DNA from: Closterium sp. NIES-65
Taxonomy: Eukaryota > Streptophyta > Zygnematophyceae > Desmidiales > Closteriaceae
Length of the DNA stretch: 64,000 bases
Assembly: GCA_948144175.1 (NCBI GenBank)
Contig: CANXME010000897.1
Location: 635,001 to 699,000, forward strand
Reading direction: 5' to 3'
Positions 18,640 through 30,236 of this stretch are shown one piece after another. Positions within the stretch are counted from its first letter, which is position 1. Every line of letters starts with the position of its first letter. Under the pieces are notes generated by a model. That model worked only from the letters and a program-made list of their open reading frames with translations. It had not been told where the DNA came from and searched no databases. The position numbers and the translations under genes were made by a program.

Positions 18640-20295
18640 AAGGAGTTCCAGTGCTTTGCTGCTGCTTTGCCCCATCTTGTGTCCACGCTGATTGCCCCTG
18701 AGGGAGACCCGGATGCACCAGACATCCCGACTCCTCGATTGTACGCTGAGGCGATCGAGGGTCCCTACTCCTCTCAGTGGCAGTCAGCCATGGACGCAGA
18801 GATGGCTTCCTGGAAGTCCACAGGCACCTACGTCGACGAGATTCCCCCACTTGGGGCGAACATCGTCAGTGGCATGTGGATTTTCAGGGTGAAGCGGCCT
18901 CCGGGTTCTCCGCCTGTCTTCAAGGCGCGTTACGTGGCTCGAGGCTTCAGTCAGCGGCAGGGAGTTGACTACTTCCAGACCTTCTCTCCCACCCCGAAGA
19001 TGACCACTCTTCGAGTGCTGCTGCACATAGCCGCTCAGCGCGACTACGAGCTTCACTCTCTTGACTTCAGCACAGCTTTCCTGCAGGGCAGCCTGCACGA
19101 GGAGATCTGGCTGCGCCGCCCACCTGGCTTCACTGGGTCGTTTCCCCCTGGTACAGAGTGGAGCCTCCGGCGGCCAGTCTACGGTCTCCGCCAGGCACCG
19201 CGTGAGTGGCACGACACACAGAGGACTACACTTGCGGCTCTTGGGTTTGCTCCTTCTACAGCCGACCTGTCGCTGTTTCTGCGCACCGACACCTCTTTGC
19301 CGCCGTTCTACATCCTCGTGTACGTCGATGACTTGGTCTTTGCCACTACTGGACTCGCCCACATGAAGTCCGAGCTGCAGAAGAGACACACGTGCACTGA
19401 CCTGGGTGAACTGCGCAGCTACCTTGGCTTGCAGATCACCCGGGACAGAGCACAGCGCACCATTACCCTGGCTCAGTCACACATGGTGCAGCAGGTCCTT
19501 CAGCGCTTTGGCTTCACGTACTCCTCGCCTCAGGCCACTCCTCTGTGTACTCGCCACTCGCTCTCAGCTCTGCCTTCGGATGAGTCCGTAGAGTCGAGTG
19601 GCCCGTACCCAGAGCTTGTTGGCTGCCTCATGTACCTGATGACCTGCACACGACCTGACCTTGCATACCCTCTTAGCATCTTGGCACGCTATGTTGCTCC
19701 TGGGAGACACAGACCAGAGCACATGGCTGCAGCGAAGAGGGTGTTGCGCTACGTGTGCAGTACGTCGGGCATGGGGCTAGTGCTTGGAGGGCGACGTCGA
19801 GTGGTCCTCATAGGTCACGGTGACGCTTCTTGGGCTGACGACCAGGCTCTGCAGCGGTCGTCACACGGTTACACCTTCAGCCATGGCTCCGGCTCTGTTT
19901 CGTGGCGGTCTACTCGCTCGTCCTCTGTTCTCAGCTTCAGCTGTGAGGCTGAGATCTACGCAAGGGCCATGGCTGCACAGGAGCTACGCTGGCTCACCTA
20001 CCTGCTCACTGACCTAGGAGAGCCGCCTCGTTCTCCTCCAGTTCTGTACGTAGACAACAAGGCCATGCTGGCCTTGTGTCGGGAGCACAGACTAGAGCAC
20101 AGAACGAAGCACATTGCTTTCCGCTACTTCCTGGCTTGTGAGCTGCAGCAGCGTGGTCAGCTCCGCCTCACCTACGTGGCCTCTGAGGCCAACACTGCTG
20201 ATATCTTCACCAAGGCCCTTCCGCCTTGTGATCATCAGCGCTTCTGTACTTTGCTAGGTCTTGTGCCTATTTGGCCTCACTTGCTCACTTCTTGA
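18640..20295 (+). pseudogene. Cop-C reverse transcriptase and RNase H
   Basis: Copia RT: WIFRVKRPPGSPPVFKARYV, LDFSTAFLQGSLHEEIW, RPVYGLRQAPREWH and the catalytic ILVYVDDLVFAT. RNase H: GDASWADDQ, SCEAEIY, LYVDNKAMLAL and SEANTADIFTKAL. The protein ends with HQRFCTLLGLV and a short tail at TGA 20293-20295. Relative to other copies, nine bases are missing just after YVDDLVFAT. Confidence 0.93.
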
Positions 20296-20472
20296 TCTTG
20301 TTTGTACTGTACTCTTTCTTTACCTGCACTTGCTTGTTTACCTTTATATATATGATCTTGCATGTGAACTGGCCTTGTGGCCTTGCTCTTGTGCTCGGAC
20401 TGTGTGGTGACTTTGTGATCCACCCTGAGCTTGCTTTGCTTCGCTTGACTGGTCTTGTGACCACTTGTTCTT

Positions 20473-20494
20473 CCCCACTTTGCCTATGGGGGTG
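20473..20494 (+). other. Polypurine tract hairpin of Cop-C
   Basis: CCCCACTTTGCCTATGGGG folds as a CCCCA/TGGGG hairpin whose 3' arm is the purine tract directly before the 3' LTR. The same block is found before the 3' LTR of Cop-E, Cop-F, Cop-G, Cop-H and the LARD, and in a weaker form in Cop-I. Confidence 0.7.
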
Positions 20495-20625
20495 TTTTAG
20501 AACATTATAGCTTATACATCTGTGTAGGCTGTAGTGGGGTAGCCCATAAGGGGTACAACCCAATTAGGGTTAGTACTTGTACCCAACTGTTTCATAGTTC
20601 AATCATTCTCGTTCTAATTCTCACA
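20495..20625 (+). repeat. 3' LTR of Cop-C
   Basis: 131 bp, starting TTTTAGAACATT (mutated from TGTCAGAACATT) and ending TAATTCTCACA, next to the target duplicate CGTTA. Confidence 0.93.
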
Positions 20626-20836
20626 CGTTATCGTTTAACGGATGTGCCGCCCCAGCCAAACTCCCCACCTGACAATGTCATCCGCCTGGATCGGCCGAAG
20701 CCTTTAGGCAAGAATCAGGGGCAATGCCCCGCCTCCACCTTACGGATTGAGTAAAATAACGTCAAGAGTAGTGGTATTTCACCAGCGGCTTCCCTCCCAC
20801 TTATGCTACACCTCGTGAGTCATTTCACAATGTCAA

Positions 20837-20873
<37 letters not shown>

Positions 20874-20956
20874 GATTTTTCCAAACCCGTTCCCTTGGCT
20901 GTGGTTTCGCTGGATAGTGGGTAGGGACAGTGGGAATCTCGTTAATCCATTCATGT

Positions 20957-21025
<69 letters not shown>

Positions 21026-21970
21026 ACGCTTGGTTGAATCTCTTCACTTTGACATTCAGAGCACTAGGCAGAAATCACATTGCGTCAACATCCGTCGGGA
21101 CCATCGCAATGCTTTGTTTTAAACAGTCGGATTCCCCTTGTCCGCGCCAGTTCCGAGACGACCGCTCTCCGCCCAGGGGAGGGTCCCCGTGAAGGGACCG
21201 CTTTGCGCCCGTCGGCCAGCAGGCACGCGGGGGCCCGCCCTTACCGGGGTGAACCGGCGTCGGGTAGACCTCCGACAGCCTGCGGCGTCGAGGCGCAGCC
21301 CCCCAGGCCCGGCCCTCGGAGCCAATCCTTTTTCCGAGGTTACTGATCCGTTTTGCTGACTTCCCTTACCCACATTAATCCATTGACCAGAGGCTGTTCA
21401 CCTTGGATACCTGATGCGGTTATGAGTACGACCATGCGTGAGCAGTATTCGCTCCTCCGGCTTTTCAAGGGCCGTTGGGGGCGGTCCGGACACCGCGAGA
21501 CGTGCGGTGCTTTACTAGCTGCGCAGGCCCTATCTCCGTGCAAGCCGATTTTAGGGCCATCGAGCTGTGAAAAAGAAAAGACATCTCTTCCCCGGAGCCC
21601 CCGCCGACGTAACCGGATTCGCTCGCGTTGCCGCTAGCTGCCACGTCCCGGGTTCGGGAATTTTGACCCGATTCCCTTTCGATGGGCGGCGCCTGGAGAA
21701 CCGCGCCGTTCTCAAGGAGTTACCCCATCTCTTAGGATCGACTAACCCATGTGCAACTGCTGTTCACATGGAACCTTTCTCCACTTCAGTCTTCAAAGTT
21801 CTCATTTGAATATTTGCTACTACTACCAAGATCTGCAGCGATCGGGAGCTCCACGCGCGCTCACGCGCACGCTTCGATGCGTCCCACCGCGCCCTCCTAT
21901 TCGCACCGGCTCACCAGTAGCCGGGTATAGGTCACGCGCTTGAGTGCCATCCATTTTCGGGGCTAATTGA

Positions 21971-22004
<34 letters not shown>

Positions 22005-22155
22005 ATTTCGACTTCCATGACCACCGTCCTGCTGTCTTAATCAATCAACACCTTTTGTGGGATCTAGGTTAGCGCGTAGTTAGGCACCGTAACCCGGCTT
22101 TCGGTTTATCCCGCCTCGCCAGTTCTGCTTACCAAAAATGGCCCACTTGGCACTC
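20626..22155 (-). rRNA. 26S rRNA, central part (5'-truncated gene)
   Basis: The minus strand continues the large-subunit rRNA upstream from the Cop-C site. Landmarks are GGCTACCTTAAGAGAGTC (complement of the R2-target region, near 20985), GCAATGTGATTTCTGCC (complement near 21070) and CATTTTTGGTAAGCAGAAC (complement near 22120-22140). Homology stops at about 22150-22160, so roughly the first 1.1 kb of the mature rRNA and everything upstream (ITS2, 5.8S) is missing. This is a pseudogene copy or the edge of a broken array. Confidence 0.95.
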
Positions 22156-23101
22156 ATGTTGGTGGGGTCACACAGCACCCCTGAAAGCCAGCAACAATTA
22201 AGATGGCGGCCCTCCTCGCCCGTGAAATTCGAGTGTCGAATTTTACTCCTTCGAAATGTTACTCGAACATTCGCGAGTGTAGCGGTTCGAGGTTACTTGT
22301 GCGACTCGATCTTGTTTGCATGCTATAAATATGTTTTCTTTGTATTGCATGCTATCATATTGAAAACTTGAATCATCTTGTACATGGTCCATTCGAACTC
22401 AAAATTCCAGAGAGCTTCTATCCTACATTCTAAGAGCATAGCCTTCACGTGAACGCCTGTATCTCGGCGGATACTTAGGCGATTAACGTGCTTGACGGCT
22501 CGTTGGAAAGCCGAGAGTGCGCTCTATCGTTTAGAACAACTTAGAGTTCCTGCCAACAAGAGGACACGTCTTTACAACACTTCGGTCGTTGTAATTTCGG
22601 AAGAAGAGGTCGCTTCCAAGAACATGTTGTTTCCTACTACCGCGATGAGGGGAAGCGAGTGTTGAATAAGGAAGCGGGTGAGACGAGGGGCAGCGCGGGC
22701 CACATTGGGAAGGGCGGGCGACAAAGGGAAGCGCGGGTGACGAGTGGTAGATATTGTGACCCAAGAAAGTGCGGGCGACGAGAAGAAGCGCACGCTATGC
22801 TTGACCGCGAGTCGAACGAGGGTAACCCGCCATTGACATCCTATAACTAACCAGTGTTGCAACTCATGCCATGTACCTACATTAGCGTGTCGTGCGGTAG
22901 AACGGATGTTCCATGTACAGCATGCAAAAATGGTACGGGCAGCGCGCCTTTGGCATGAAGGAGCACTGCTCAGCAATTGGATTGACAGCGTGAGTGACTA
23001 GAGTTGGAAGCAAAAAAACGCCTCTACATGAACTAGCTTTTATCGCCCTGCCACGCGTTTCTTAGTACGTGCCTAGTCCTAGTGGATGAGTACTACTGGG
23101 T
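22156..23101. other. Unassigned stretch after truncated rRNA
   Basis: I see no ITS or 5.8S sequence, no transposon ends and no recognisable gene. Short dyads occur near 22220-22285 (GTGTCGAATTTTACTCCTTCG and AAATGTTACTCGAACATTCG regions). A 134-codon minus-strand frame at 22572-22976 has no recognisable features. Confidence 0.5.
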
Positions 23102-23106
23102 CTTCA

Positions 23107-23282
23107 TGTCAGAATGTTATTATCTAGCCTGTAGTGGGGTGCTCTATAGCGAGTACAACCGTGTTAGGGTTTGCTATATGTATCCCAACTGCTGCTAGTG
23201 AAACCCCTCCTTTGTTCATTTCTCTCTTGCCTAGCTAGCTAAACCCTAGCTATGGCACCTCACTATACCTACGATTCTAACA
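23107..23282 (+). repeat. 5' LTR of the LARD-like element
   Basis: It starts TGTCAGAATGTTATTATC and ends CGATTCTAACA. Family resemblance to the Cop-I LTR at 63811 is clear (CTCTATAGCGAGTACAACC in both). Confidence 0.92.
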
Positions 23283-24375
23283 TGCTATCAGAGCATCTAC
23301 GCTCCTGGCCTGTGGGCCCACCTAACTGCTTCCGCTGCTACTCTGTCTGTTGCACGCCCCGTGGCGTGCGACTCCTCCTTCCTTCCGGCGATTTTTTTTT
23401 TCGGTTTTTCTTTCCGCCGTGCGCTCGGGGCGCGCGGCGGTTTTCTGCCCGCCGTGCGCCCTGAGGCGCGCGGCGGTTTCCTTCCTTGAGGACCCGCACG
23501 CGGCCCCCGCCCTGCTCGTCGCGGCGCCCTGGGGAGCACGTGCGGCCCCCGCCCCGCTCGTCGTGGCGCCCTGGGGAGCACGCGCGGCGCCCTGGGGAGC
23601 ACGCGCGGCCCCCGCCCCTCACGTCGCGGCGCCCTGGGGAGCGGCGCGCGGCCCCTCGCTGCCCCGTGGTGGCGCCCTGGGGACCGCGCGCCACCCCTGG
23701 AGCCGCGCGCGGCCCCTCGCTGCCCCGTGGTGGCACCCTGGGGGCCGCGCGCCGTCCCCCTCGCCGTCCCCCGCGCTCCTACCCCGTGCCACCCGTTTTA
23801 GGGTTTGGGGGTGGGGAGTGTGGGGGTGATGGTTGTGGGGGTGCTGGTTGTGTGCGCCGTCCCCTGCTCCTCCTCCTCCTCCGTCTCCCGCTGCTGCAGC
23901 TGCCGCTCAGGGGGGTGGGTGTGTGGGAGCCGAAGGAGTGGTGCTAGGGGGGTGACGTGGGAGTGGAGTTAGGGGTTCAGCAGGGGGTGTGTGTCAAGGG
24001 TGTGGGTCAGTTGGAGGAGGTTGTGTGGAGGTAGCTGTCGTGTCACTTGCAGCACTTGTAGTCCATCGCCCTTGCTTCGGTAGCCAGTGAGCCTGTTGCA
24101 CCAGTCGCCAGTGGGTCCGTTGCTCCTGCCGCTCGTCTATAGCCGCGGAGCCAGTCACTCCAGTAGTCCGTCGCCCTTGCTTCGGTAGCCACTGAGTCAG
24201 CCGCTCCTGTGCCCGTGCCTCTGCAGCTTCAGACGTTGCCTCCCATCTTCTCTCCGTCCACAGTACTCTCCTCCTCACTTGCCCTCTGTGATAGCCTCTA
24301 GCTTTGCTTGCCATTGTGAACCTGCTCTATGAATGTGTGCTCTGCTGATTACACCCCACTTTGGCTATGGGGGTG

Positions 24376-24551
24376 TGTCAGAATGTTATTATCTAGCCTG
24401 TAGTGGGGTGCTCTATAGCGAGTACAACCCTGTTAGGGTTTGCTATATGTATCCCAACCGCTGCTAGTGAAACCCCTCCTTTGTTCATTTCTCTCTTGCC
24501 TAGCTAGCTAAACCCTAGCTATGGCACCTCACTATACCTACGATTCTAACA
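24376..24551 (+). repeat. 3' LTR of the LARD-like element
   Basis: It is the same 176 bp with two substitutions (CAACCC for CAACCG, CCAACCGC for CCAACTGC). Confidence 0.92.
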
Positions 24552-24553
24552 CT

Positions 24554-24614
24554 TCATGTTTTGTGTGAGGTGACCACGGCCACCTCGCGGGCAATGGTCG
24601 GGTCTATTGAGCGT
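24554..24614 (-). CDS. Candidate host gene, last exon
   Basis: The minus strand has a strong acceptor (GTGTCCCCAG, AG at 24615-24616) followed by an open frame reading RSIDPTIAREVAVVTS and a TGA stop (24556-24554). Its phase fits the exon at 24817-24877 exactly: 61+61 bases joined across a 202 bp intron give one uninterrupted frame. The stop codon lies inside the LARD target duplicate. I do not recognise the protein. Confidence 0.45.
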
Positions 24615-24816
24615 CTGGGGACACAAACCAATCAGGAGTGACCGCCGCAAAAAGTTTTCCCTGAGTCGCGAGAAGTGTTTCAAACAAAAGAGGGTAACCC
24701 TGTTTTTGGCGACTTCAAGTTCAAGAATCTTGAACTTGAAAAAACCATGCTGTACTCGGGCTTTAAGCCTTATAAGCTCCCCAAGCCTTCAGTGTGAGCA
24801 GAGCAAATCCACTTAC

Positions 24817-24877
24817 GCGTCCACAGCAGCAGGTTCAAAGTCTTCTTGACCCTTCTTGGCCGTCAGAGGCAAATGCC
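24817..24877 (-). CDS. Candidate host gene, penultimate exon
   Basis: It is bounded by acceptor ACGTCAG (AG at 24878-24879) and a near-consensus donor GTAAGTGG (24811-24816). The frame reads LPLTAKKGQEDFEPAAVDA and runs on in phase into the exon at 24554-24614. The intron 24615-24816 begins GTAAGT and ends CCCCAG. Function unknown. Confidence 0.45.
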
Positions 24878-24879
24878 CT

Positions 24880-26057
24880 GACGTTACACCCACGCACCAC
24901 GATGAGGTGAGGGTCATTCGCGTGGGGCCCGCTTGGGAGGGGGGCAAACAGACAAAACTAGAAACACTGGCAGATGAATAAATTAACACATCGGTGAATA
25001 AATCAACACCTCGGATCGGACGGTCAGCCGTCACAAGGGAGGGGCATACCTGACCACCACCCATCCCATCGCCCACGTGATTGTGCCTAATCGAACGTGC
25101 GCTCCTAAACGTCTTGTTACAAACCTCGGATCAGACGATTCCAGATGGTTGTCAGGAGGAGCTGCAACGATGTCCCAAACCATCGCCCATGCACTCCCTT
25201 GTCGCCGCCGCTAGCGCCGTTTTCTCCCGCTCCCGCTCAGCCTGCACAAAGAACGGCAAGTAACGCGCATCAGCAGAATTCTTGTTTCTCTCAATTTCAT
25301 CGACCGAAATTGTCATCACCTCGCCACGTCGGCGATTCTCTGAATTCGATGGATGGCCTTTCCGCTCGCCCTTTCCGCGCAATTTTCTCGCCCTCCCCTT
25401 GCAATTTCGAGCAACCCTTGGGAATTGGCGTGGAATCACAAACAGTGACAATACATTGTTTCGGCCATGGCCGTCATTTGGTTTTGGGGTACCCGGACAA
25501 ATCAGGGGGCCCACCATGTACGACCCTGAATCTCGCAGGTCCAGGGCCAATTTAAGACTTCTGGGATTCAGGGTTAGGGTACAAATAACTGTAGCCTCGT
25601 TTCCACTACACAGATGACAACTACACCTACAAACACAACACTATATTTGAATTCTGTTTAGGAATACTAGACACCCTTAGTGGGCTTCCTAACCCTAGCA
25701 ACATTAAATACCTTGTGCACTTCTACCCACTCTACAAGATACACTGGCATTTTCACAGACATCAGCCGATCGAGCTTAACATCACTAGGAGCAGTCCTGA
25801 GTTTTGGGTTCTATTATATACTGCCTAGTGAATTGCCCAAAGGTTTGAACACCATTCATCATATGCCGTCGCAAGGGACACAAGCACTGATTGGCACAAG
25901 CATAACTTTATGAGTTGATTTGAAGTTTTGGCCCAACCGCGAACTCCAAATTTGCCATGTTGGATGCAACGAGGATAGTAAACAGCGGGTGGTAGGCCGG
26001 GTGGGTAGGGAACAACGGGCAAATGGGGGAGAGGTGGGGATAGGGGGGATGGGGGTT
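24880..26057. other. Low-copy region around the candidate gene
   Basis: Apart from the possible exon at 25184-25241, I find no transposon ends. Two imperfect copies of a block starting CCTCGGATC(A/G)GACG lie about 115 bp apart (from about 25010 and 25125). The stretch 25640-26057 is AT-richer and shows no gene. G-rich DNA at 26000-26057 abuts the truncated 3' end of Cop-D. Confidence 0.4.
25184..25241 (-). CDS. Possible upstream exon of the same gene
   Basis: The minus strand shows an excellent acceptor (CCGTTCTTTGTGCAG) at 25242 and then AERERE with KTALAAATRECMGD in frame. The 3' boundary is unclear and I cannot connect it to 24877 with confidence. The opposite strand also holds a transit-peptide-like frame starting at 25192, so the direction is uncertain. 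Confidence 0.25.
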
Positions 26058-29000
26058 CACAAGACCTAGCATAGAACAGAAGCGCTGATGATCACCAGGC
26101 GGAAGTGCCTTGGTAAAGATATCAGCAGTGTTGGCCTGAAGGCCACGTAAGCAAGGCGCAGCTGACCACGCTGCTGCAGCTCACGAGCAAGGAAGTAGCG
26201 GAGAGCAATGTGCTTCGTTCTGTGCTCCAGTCTGTGCTCCCGACACAAGGCCAGCATGGCCTTGTTGTTTACGTACAGAACTGGAGGAGAACGAGGCGGC
26301 TCTCCTAGGTCAGTCAGCAGGTAGGTGAGCCAGGGTAGCTCCTGTGCAGCCATGGCGCCCGCGTAGATCTCAGCCTCACAGCTGGAGCCGAGAACAGAAG
26401 ACGAGTGGGTAGACCGCCATGAAACAGAGCCGGAGCCAAGGCTGAAGGTGTAACCCAGTGAAGACCGCTGCGTAGCCTGGTCGTCAGCCCAAGAAGCGTC
26501 TGCGTGACCTGTGAGGACCACTCGACGTCGCCCTCCAAGCACTAGCCCCATGCCCGACGTACTGCACAAGTAGCGCAATACCCTCTTCGCTGTAGCCATG
26601 TGCTCTGGTCGGTGTCTCCCAGGAGCAACATAGCGTGCCAAGATGCTAAGAGGGTATGCAAGGTCAGGTCGTGTGCAGGTCATCAGGTACATGAGGCAGC
26701 CAACAAGCTCTAGGTATGGGCCACTCGGCTCTACGGACTCATCCGAAGGCAGAGCTGAGAGCGAGTGGCGAGTAGACAGAGGAGTGGCCTGAGGCGAGGA
26801 GTACGTGAAGTCGAAGCGCTGAAGGACCTGCTGCACCATGTGTGACTGAGTCAGGGTAATGGTGCGCTGTGCTCTGTCCCGGGTGATCTGCAAGCCAAGG
26901 TAGCTGCGCAGTTCACCCAGGTCAGTGCACGTGTGTCTCTTCTGCAGCTCGGACTTCACGTGGGCGAGTCCAGCAGTGTCAGCAGTGGCAAAGACCAAGT
27001 CGTCGACGTACACGAGGATGTAGAACGGCGGCAAAGAGGTGTCGGTGCGCTGAAACAGCGACGGGTCGGCAGTAGAAGGAGCAAACCCAAGAGCCGCAAG
27101 CGTAGTCCTCAGTGTGTCGTGCCAGTCACGGGGCGCTTGGCGGAGACCGTAGACTGGCCGCCGGAGGCTCCACTCGGTACCAGGAGGAAACGACCCAGTG
27201 AAGCCAGGTGGGCGGCGCAGCCAGATCTCCACGTGCAGGCTGCCCTGCAGGAAAGCTGTGCTGAAGTCAAGAGAGTGAAGCTCGTAGTCGCGCCGAGCGG
27301 CTATGTGCAGCAGCACCCGAAGAGTGGTCATCTTCGGGGTGGGAGAGAAGGTCTGAAAGTGGTCAACTCCCTGCCGCTGACTGAAGCCTCGAGCCACGTA
27401 ACGCGCCTTGAAGACAGGCGGAGAACCCGGCGGCCGCTTCACCCTGAAAATCCACATGCCACTGACGATGTTCGCCCCAAGTGGGGGAACCTCGTCGACG
27501 TAGGTGCCTGTGGACTTCCAGGAAGCCATCTCTGCATCCGTGGCTGACTGCCCCTGTGAGGAGTAGGGACCCTCGATCGCCTCAGCGTACGATCGAGGAG
27601 TCGGGATGTCTGGTGCATCCGGGTCTCCCTCAGGGGCAATCAGCGTGGACACGAGATGAGGAAAAGCAGCAGCAAAACACTGGAAGTCCTCCTGCCTGTC
27701 CTCAAGGACATCCGTGCTAAGAGCACACTCACCCCCAACGGACGGAGGACAGACAGACTCAGACTCAGCAACAAGACTAGCAGCGTAGTCTAGAACAGCG
27801 AGCAGCAAAGTCGACAAGCTCAGCAACTAGGGCAGACGCAGCAGTGGACTCAAAGGAAGGGTCAGTGACAACAGTAGCCATGAGACGCGTGACAGTAGGA
27901 CTGGCAGCACGAAGAGAGTCAGACTCCGAGTCAGCAAGAACACGAAGAGAGGACTCTGGAGGAGACGGCAACAGGACACGCAGAGGAGCAGTGGAAGGAT
28001 GCAGTGCCATCTGGTGTGTGCCTGGGACCGCAGGAGGACGCGGACGCGGAGCACGACCACTAGTGCGAGCAGCACGAACAGGCGACGCAGGACGAGACGC
28101 AGGCTGATGACGCTCAGCAAGACCTCCAGTAGGACCAGTGTAGGGAGAAGGAGTAGGTAGGGGGGAGGCGGGCTGTAACTGTGACTGCGACTGGACAGAC
28201 TGAAGACACTCTAAGGGAGGAGCAGGACCAGTAGAGGGCGGGAGACCAAGAACCTGCTCAAGAAGCGGAACGAAGTACGGCCGCGGTCGCACAGCGCCTC
28301 CAGAACCAGCAGGGACAGCACCAGTACTCCCAGCGGCAGCACCAGCGCCAGTAGCACCTCCAGCTCCAACAGCGCCAACTCCAGCACCCTCAGACGCACC
28401 AGCGCCAGCAGAACCACCAGCGCCAACACCCCCAGCAGCTCCAGCTCCAGCAGCTCCAGTAGCACCAACTCCAGCAGGACCGGCAGCTCCAGTACCGCCA
28501 GCAGCTCCAGCAGTACCTCCAGCAGGAACAACTCCAGTAGCCCCAACAGCACCCCCAGTCCCAGGAGCTCCAGTACCGCCAGTACGAGTACCTCCGGGAC
28601 CAGCAGCAACAGTAGTACCTCTAGCTCCAGCAGCACGGCTCCAGCGCCGGGCAAACCACTCGCGCAACTTCTGCGGAGAGAGTGGCTCCCGCCTTGACGA
28701 AGCACCGCGAGAGGCCACACGAGCACACCCATCACCCCCAGGCTCCGCACCCGCAGGCTCAGCACCCCCAGGCTCACCACCCCCAGACTCAGCACCCCCA
28801 GGCTCAGCACCCCCAGGCTCCGCACCCCTGGACTCAGCACCCCCAGGCTCCGCACCCTCAGGCTCAGCACCTCCAGACCCGGCACCCGCAGGCTCAGCAC
28901 CTCTAGCAGCACCAGAGTCAACAGCTATCTTGACAGGCTCGACTGCGTCTACCTGGGACACACCTGACGGGGCAGGACCCTTAGGGGGGAGGGGGTCTAC

Positions 29001-30236
29001 CGGGGGAGGACCTGGCGCAAGGAAGAGCGGCGGCTGTGGGAGGGGCGCAGTGCGGTAGGGGAAGAGATGGTAGTAAGGCACCGATTGTCAAAGGTGACGT
29101 CCTGGGAGGACAGAACACGGCGCGAGGTGGGGTGGTAAAACTGCCACCCAGGCGCGTCAGGGGGGAAGCCAAGGAAGACACAGGGAATAGCACGGGGGGA
29201 CAGCTTGCCCGCAGACAAGTCGCGGACAAACGCCCGAGATCCCCAGACCCGAAACGCAGACGCATCGCCAACCTTCCTGGTCCACCGCAAGGTGGGGGAG
29301 GTCTCTGGCAAGGAGACCCGGGGCTGAAGGTTGAGCTGATGCGCTGCGATCTGAACCGCAAACGGCCACAGAAAATGGGGGGCAGCCGCATGGATCATGG
29401 ACGTACGAGCGACGTCCATGACCATGCCAATGCGGCGCTCAGCAATCCCATTTTGCTGTGGAGAGGCCGGAAGCGTGAACGGCTGGCGGATGCCCTGTGC
29501 TCGACTGAAGGCTCCCAGACGGGCGGAGGAAAACTCCCCGCCTCTGTCGGAGTGCAGACGCAGAACAGGAAAGTCCGAGCCGGAACTCTCTCTGAGCTGG
29601 AGACGAGCTGCGCGGATCTAGTCGATCAACACCTCAGTGACGTCACCCTTGCTGCGCAAGGGGAAGACTGTGATGTAACGCGAGTAGTCGTCAACCACCA
29701 ATAGGAAGTAACGCTCGTGACCCAGTCCACAGACGCGGGCGGGGCCCCACACGTCCATGTGAAGAGTCTGCAGCGGAGCCTCTGTCGGAGGAAACTCGAA
29801 GGAGTGAGGGGCAACGCGCTGTCGCCCCTCGACGCATGGGACGCAGGTAGGGGTAGGCTCCGGAGGTAGGGGAGGGAGAGACCGGGGGAGACCAGAGACA
29901 AGGACACGGGAGGCTATGCCTCGGAGACGAGGCAGGGAGGGGTGACCAAGGCGGTGGTGCCAGAGGAGAGTCTGGTGGGACAGGAGACGACACGAGCAGG
30001 GAGCAGACTCAGGACCAGACCTGGACGCTGCAGCAAACACCTGACTCGACTCAGCTACCTGACCAGACTCAGCAGCCGGAGGAGACTCAGTAGTAAGTGT
30101 GTACAGGCTCGACCCCGGCCGACGGGTGAACGTGGCCAAGTGTCGGCCTGTCCGAGCACACGTGCAGTGGGTCACCCGCTGACTCGCAGGAGTGAACTGG
30201 TCAACCCCCCTATCCTGTGGATCAGCTCCACTCACC
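26058..30236 (-). pseudogene. Cop-D integrase, linker, RT and RNase H
   Basis: Reading leftwards: integrase with LLWHHRLGHPSL, HMDVWGPARV and SPQQNGIAERR, broken by TAG at 29618 (Trp codon in other copies); frameshift near 29091; linker with GGAEPGG-type pentapeptides (28700-28900) and LREWFARRW; a two-base deletion near 27795; then RT with YVDDLVFAT and RNase H with ADASWADDQ. A one-base deletion near 26135 scrambles the final ASEANTAD segment. Dead polyprotein. Confidence 0.9.

Larger units (their letters stand above)
13121..20625 (+). mobile_element. Cop-C: full-length Ty1/copia in the 26S rRNA gene
   Basis: This 7505 bp element has LTRs 13121-13251 and 20495-20625 (131 bp, about four differences, including the mutated TG start of the right one) and a perfect target duplicate CGTTA (13116-13120, 20626-20630). 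It lies antisense to the rRNA. The polyprotein has one frameshift and four nonsense codons, so it is dead. It is one of only two plus-strand LTR elements here apart from the TRIMs. Confidence 0.96.
23107..24551 (+). mobile_element. LARD-like non-coding LTR element (1445 bp)
   Basis: LTRs 23107-23282 and 24376-24551 (176 bp, about two differences) with a perfect target duplicate CTTCA (23102-23106, 24552-24556). The primer site is TGCTATCAGAGC and the purine tract GGCTATGGGGGTG. The 1.1 kb centre has no gag or pol; it holds GC-rich repeats with GCGGCGCCCTGGGGAGCACG units (23500-23760) and a stretch near 24050-24230 resembling the Pro/Ala-rich copia linker. It is likely a deletion derivative mobilised in trans by a copia. 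Confidence 0.9.

Noticed and set aside
22150..23101. Group I intron or ITS2/5.8S continuing the rRNA gene
   Set aside because: No further large-subunit sequence resumes to the right, and no 5.8S or intron core motif is visible; truncation is simpler.
25192..25263. Plus-strand start of a plastid-targeted protein (MHSLVAAASAVFSRSRS)
   Set aside because: The frame stops after 24 codons with only a GC-type donor (GCAAGT), and the opposite strand has a stronger splice acceptor at the same place.
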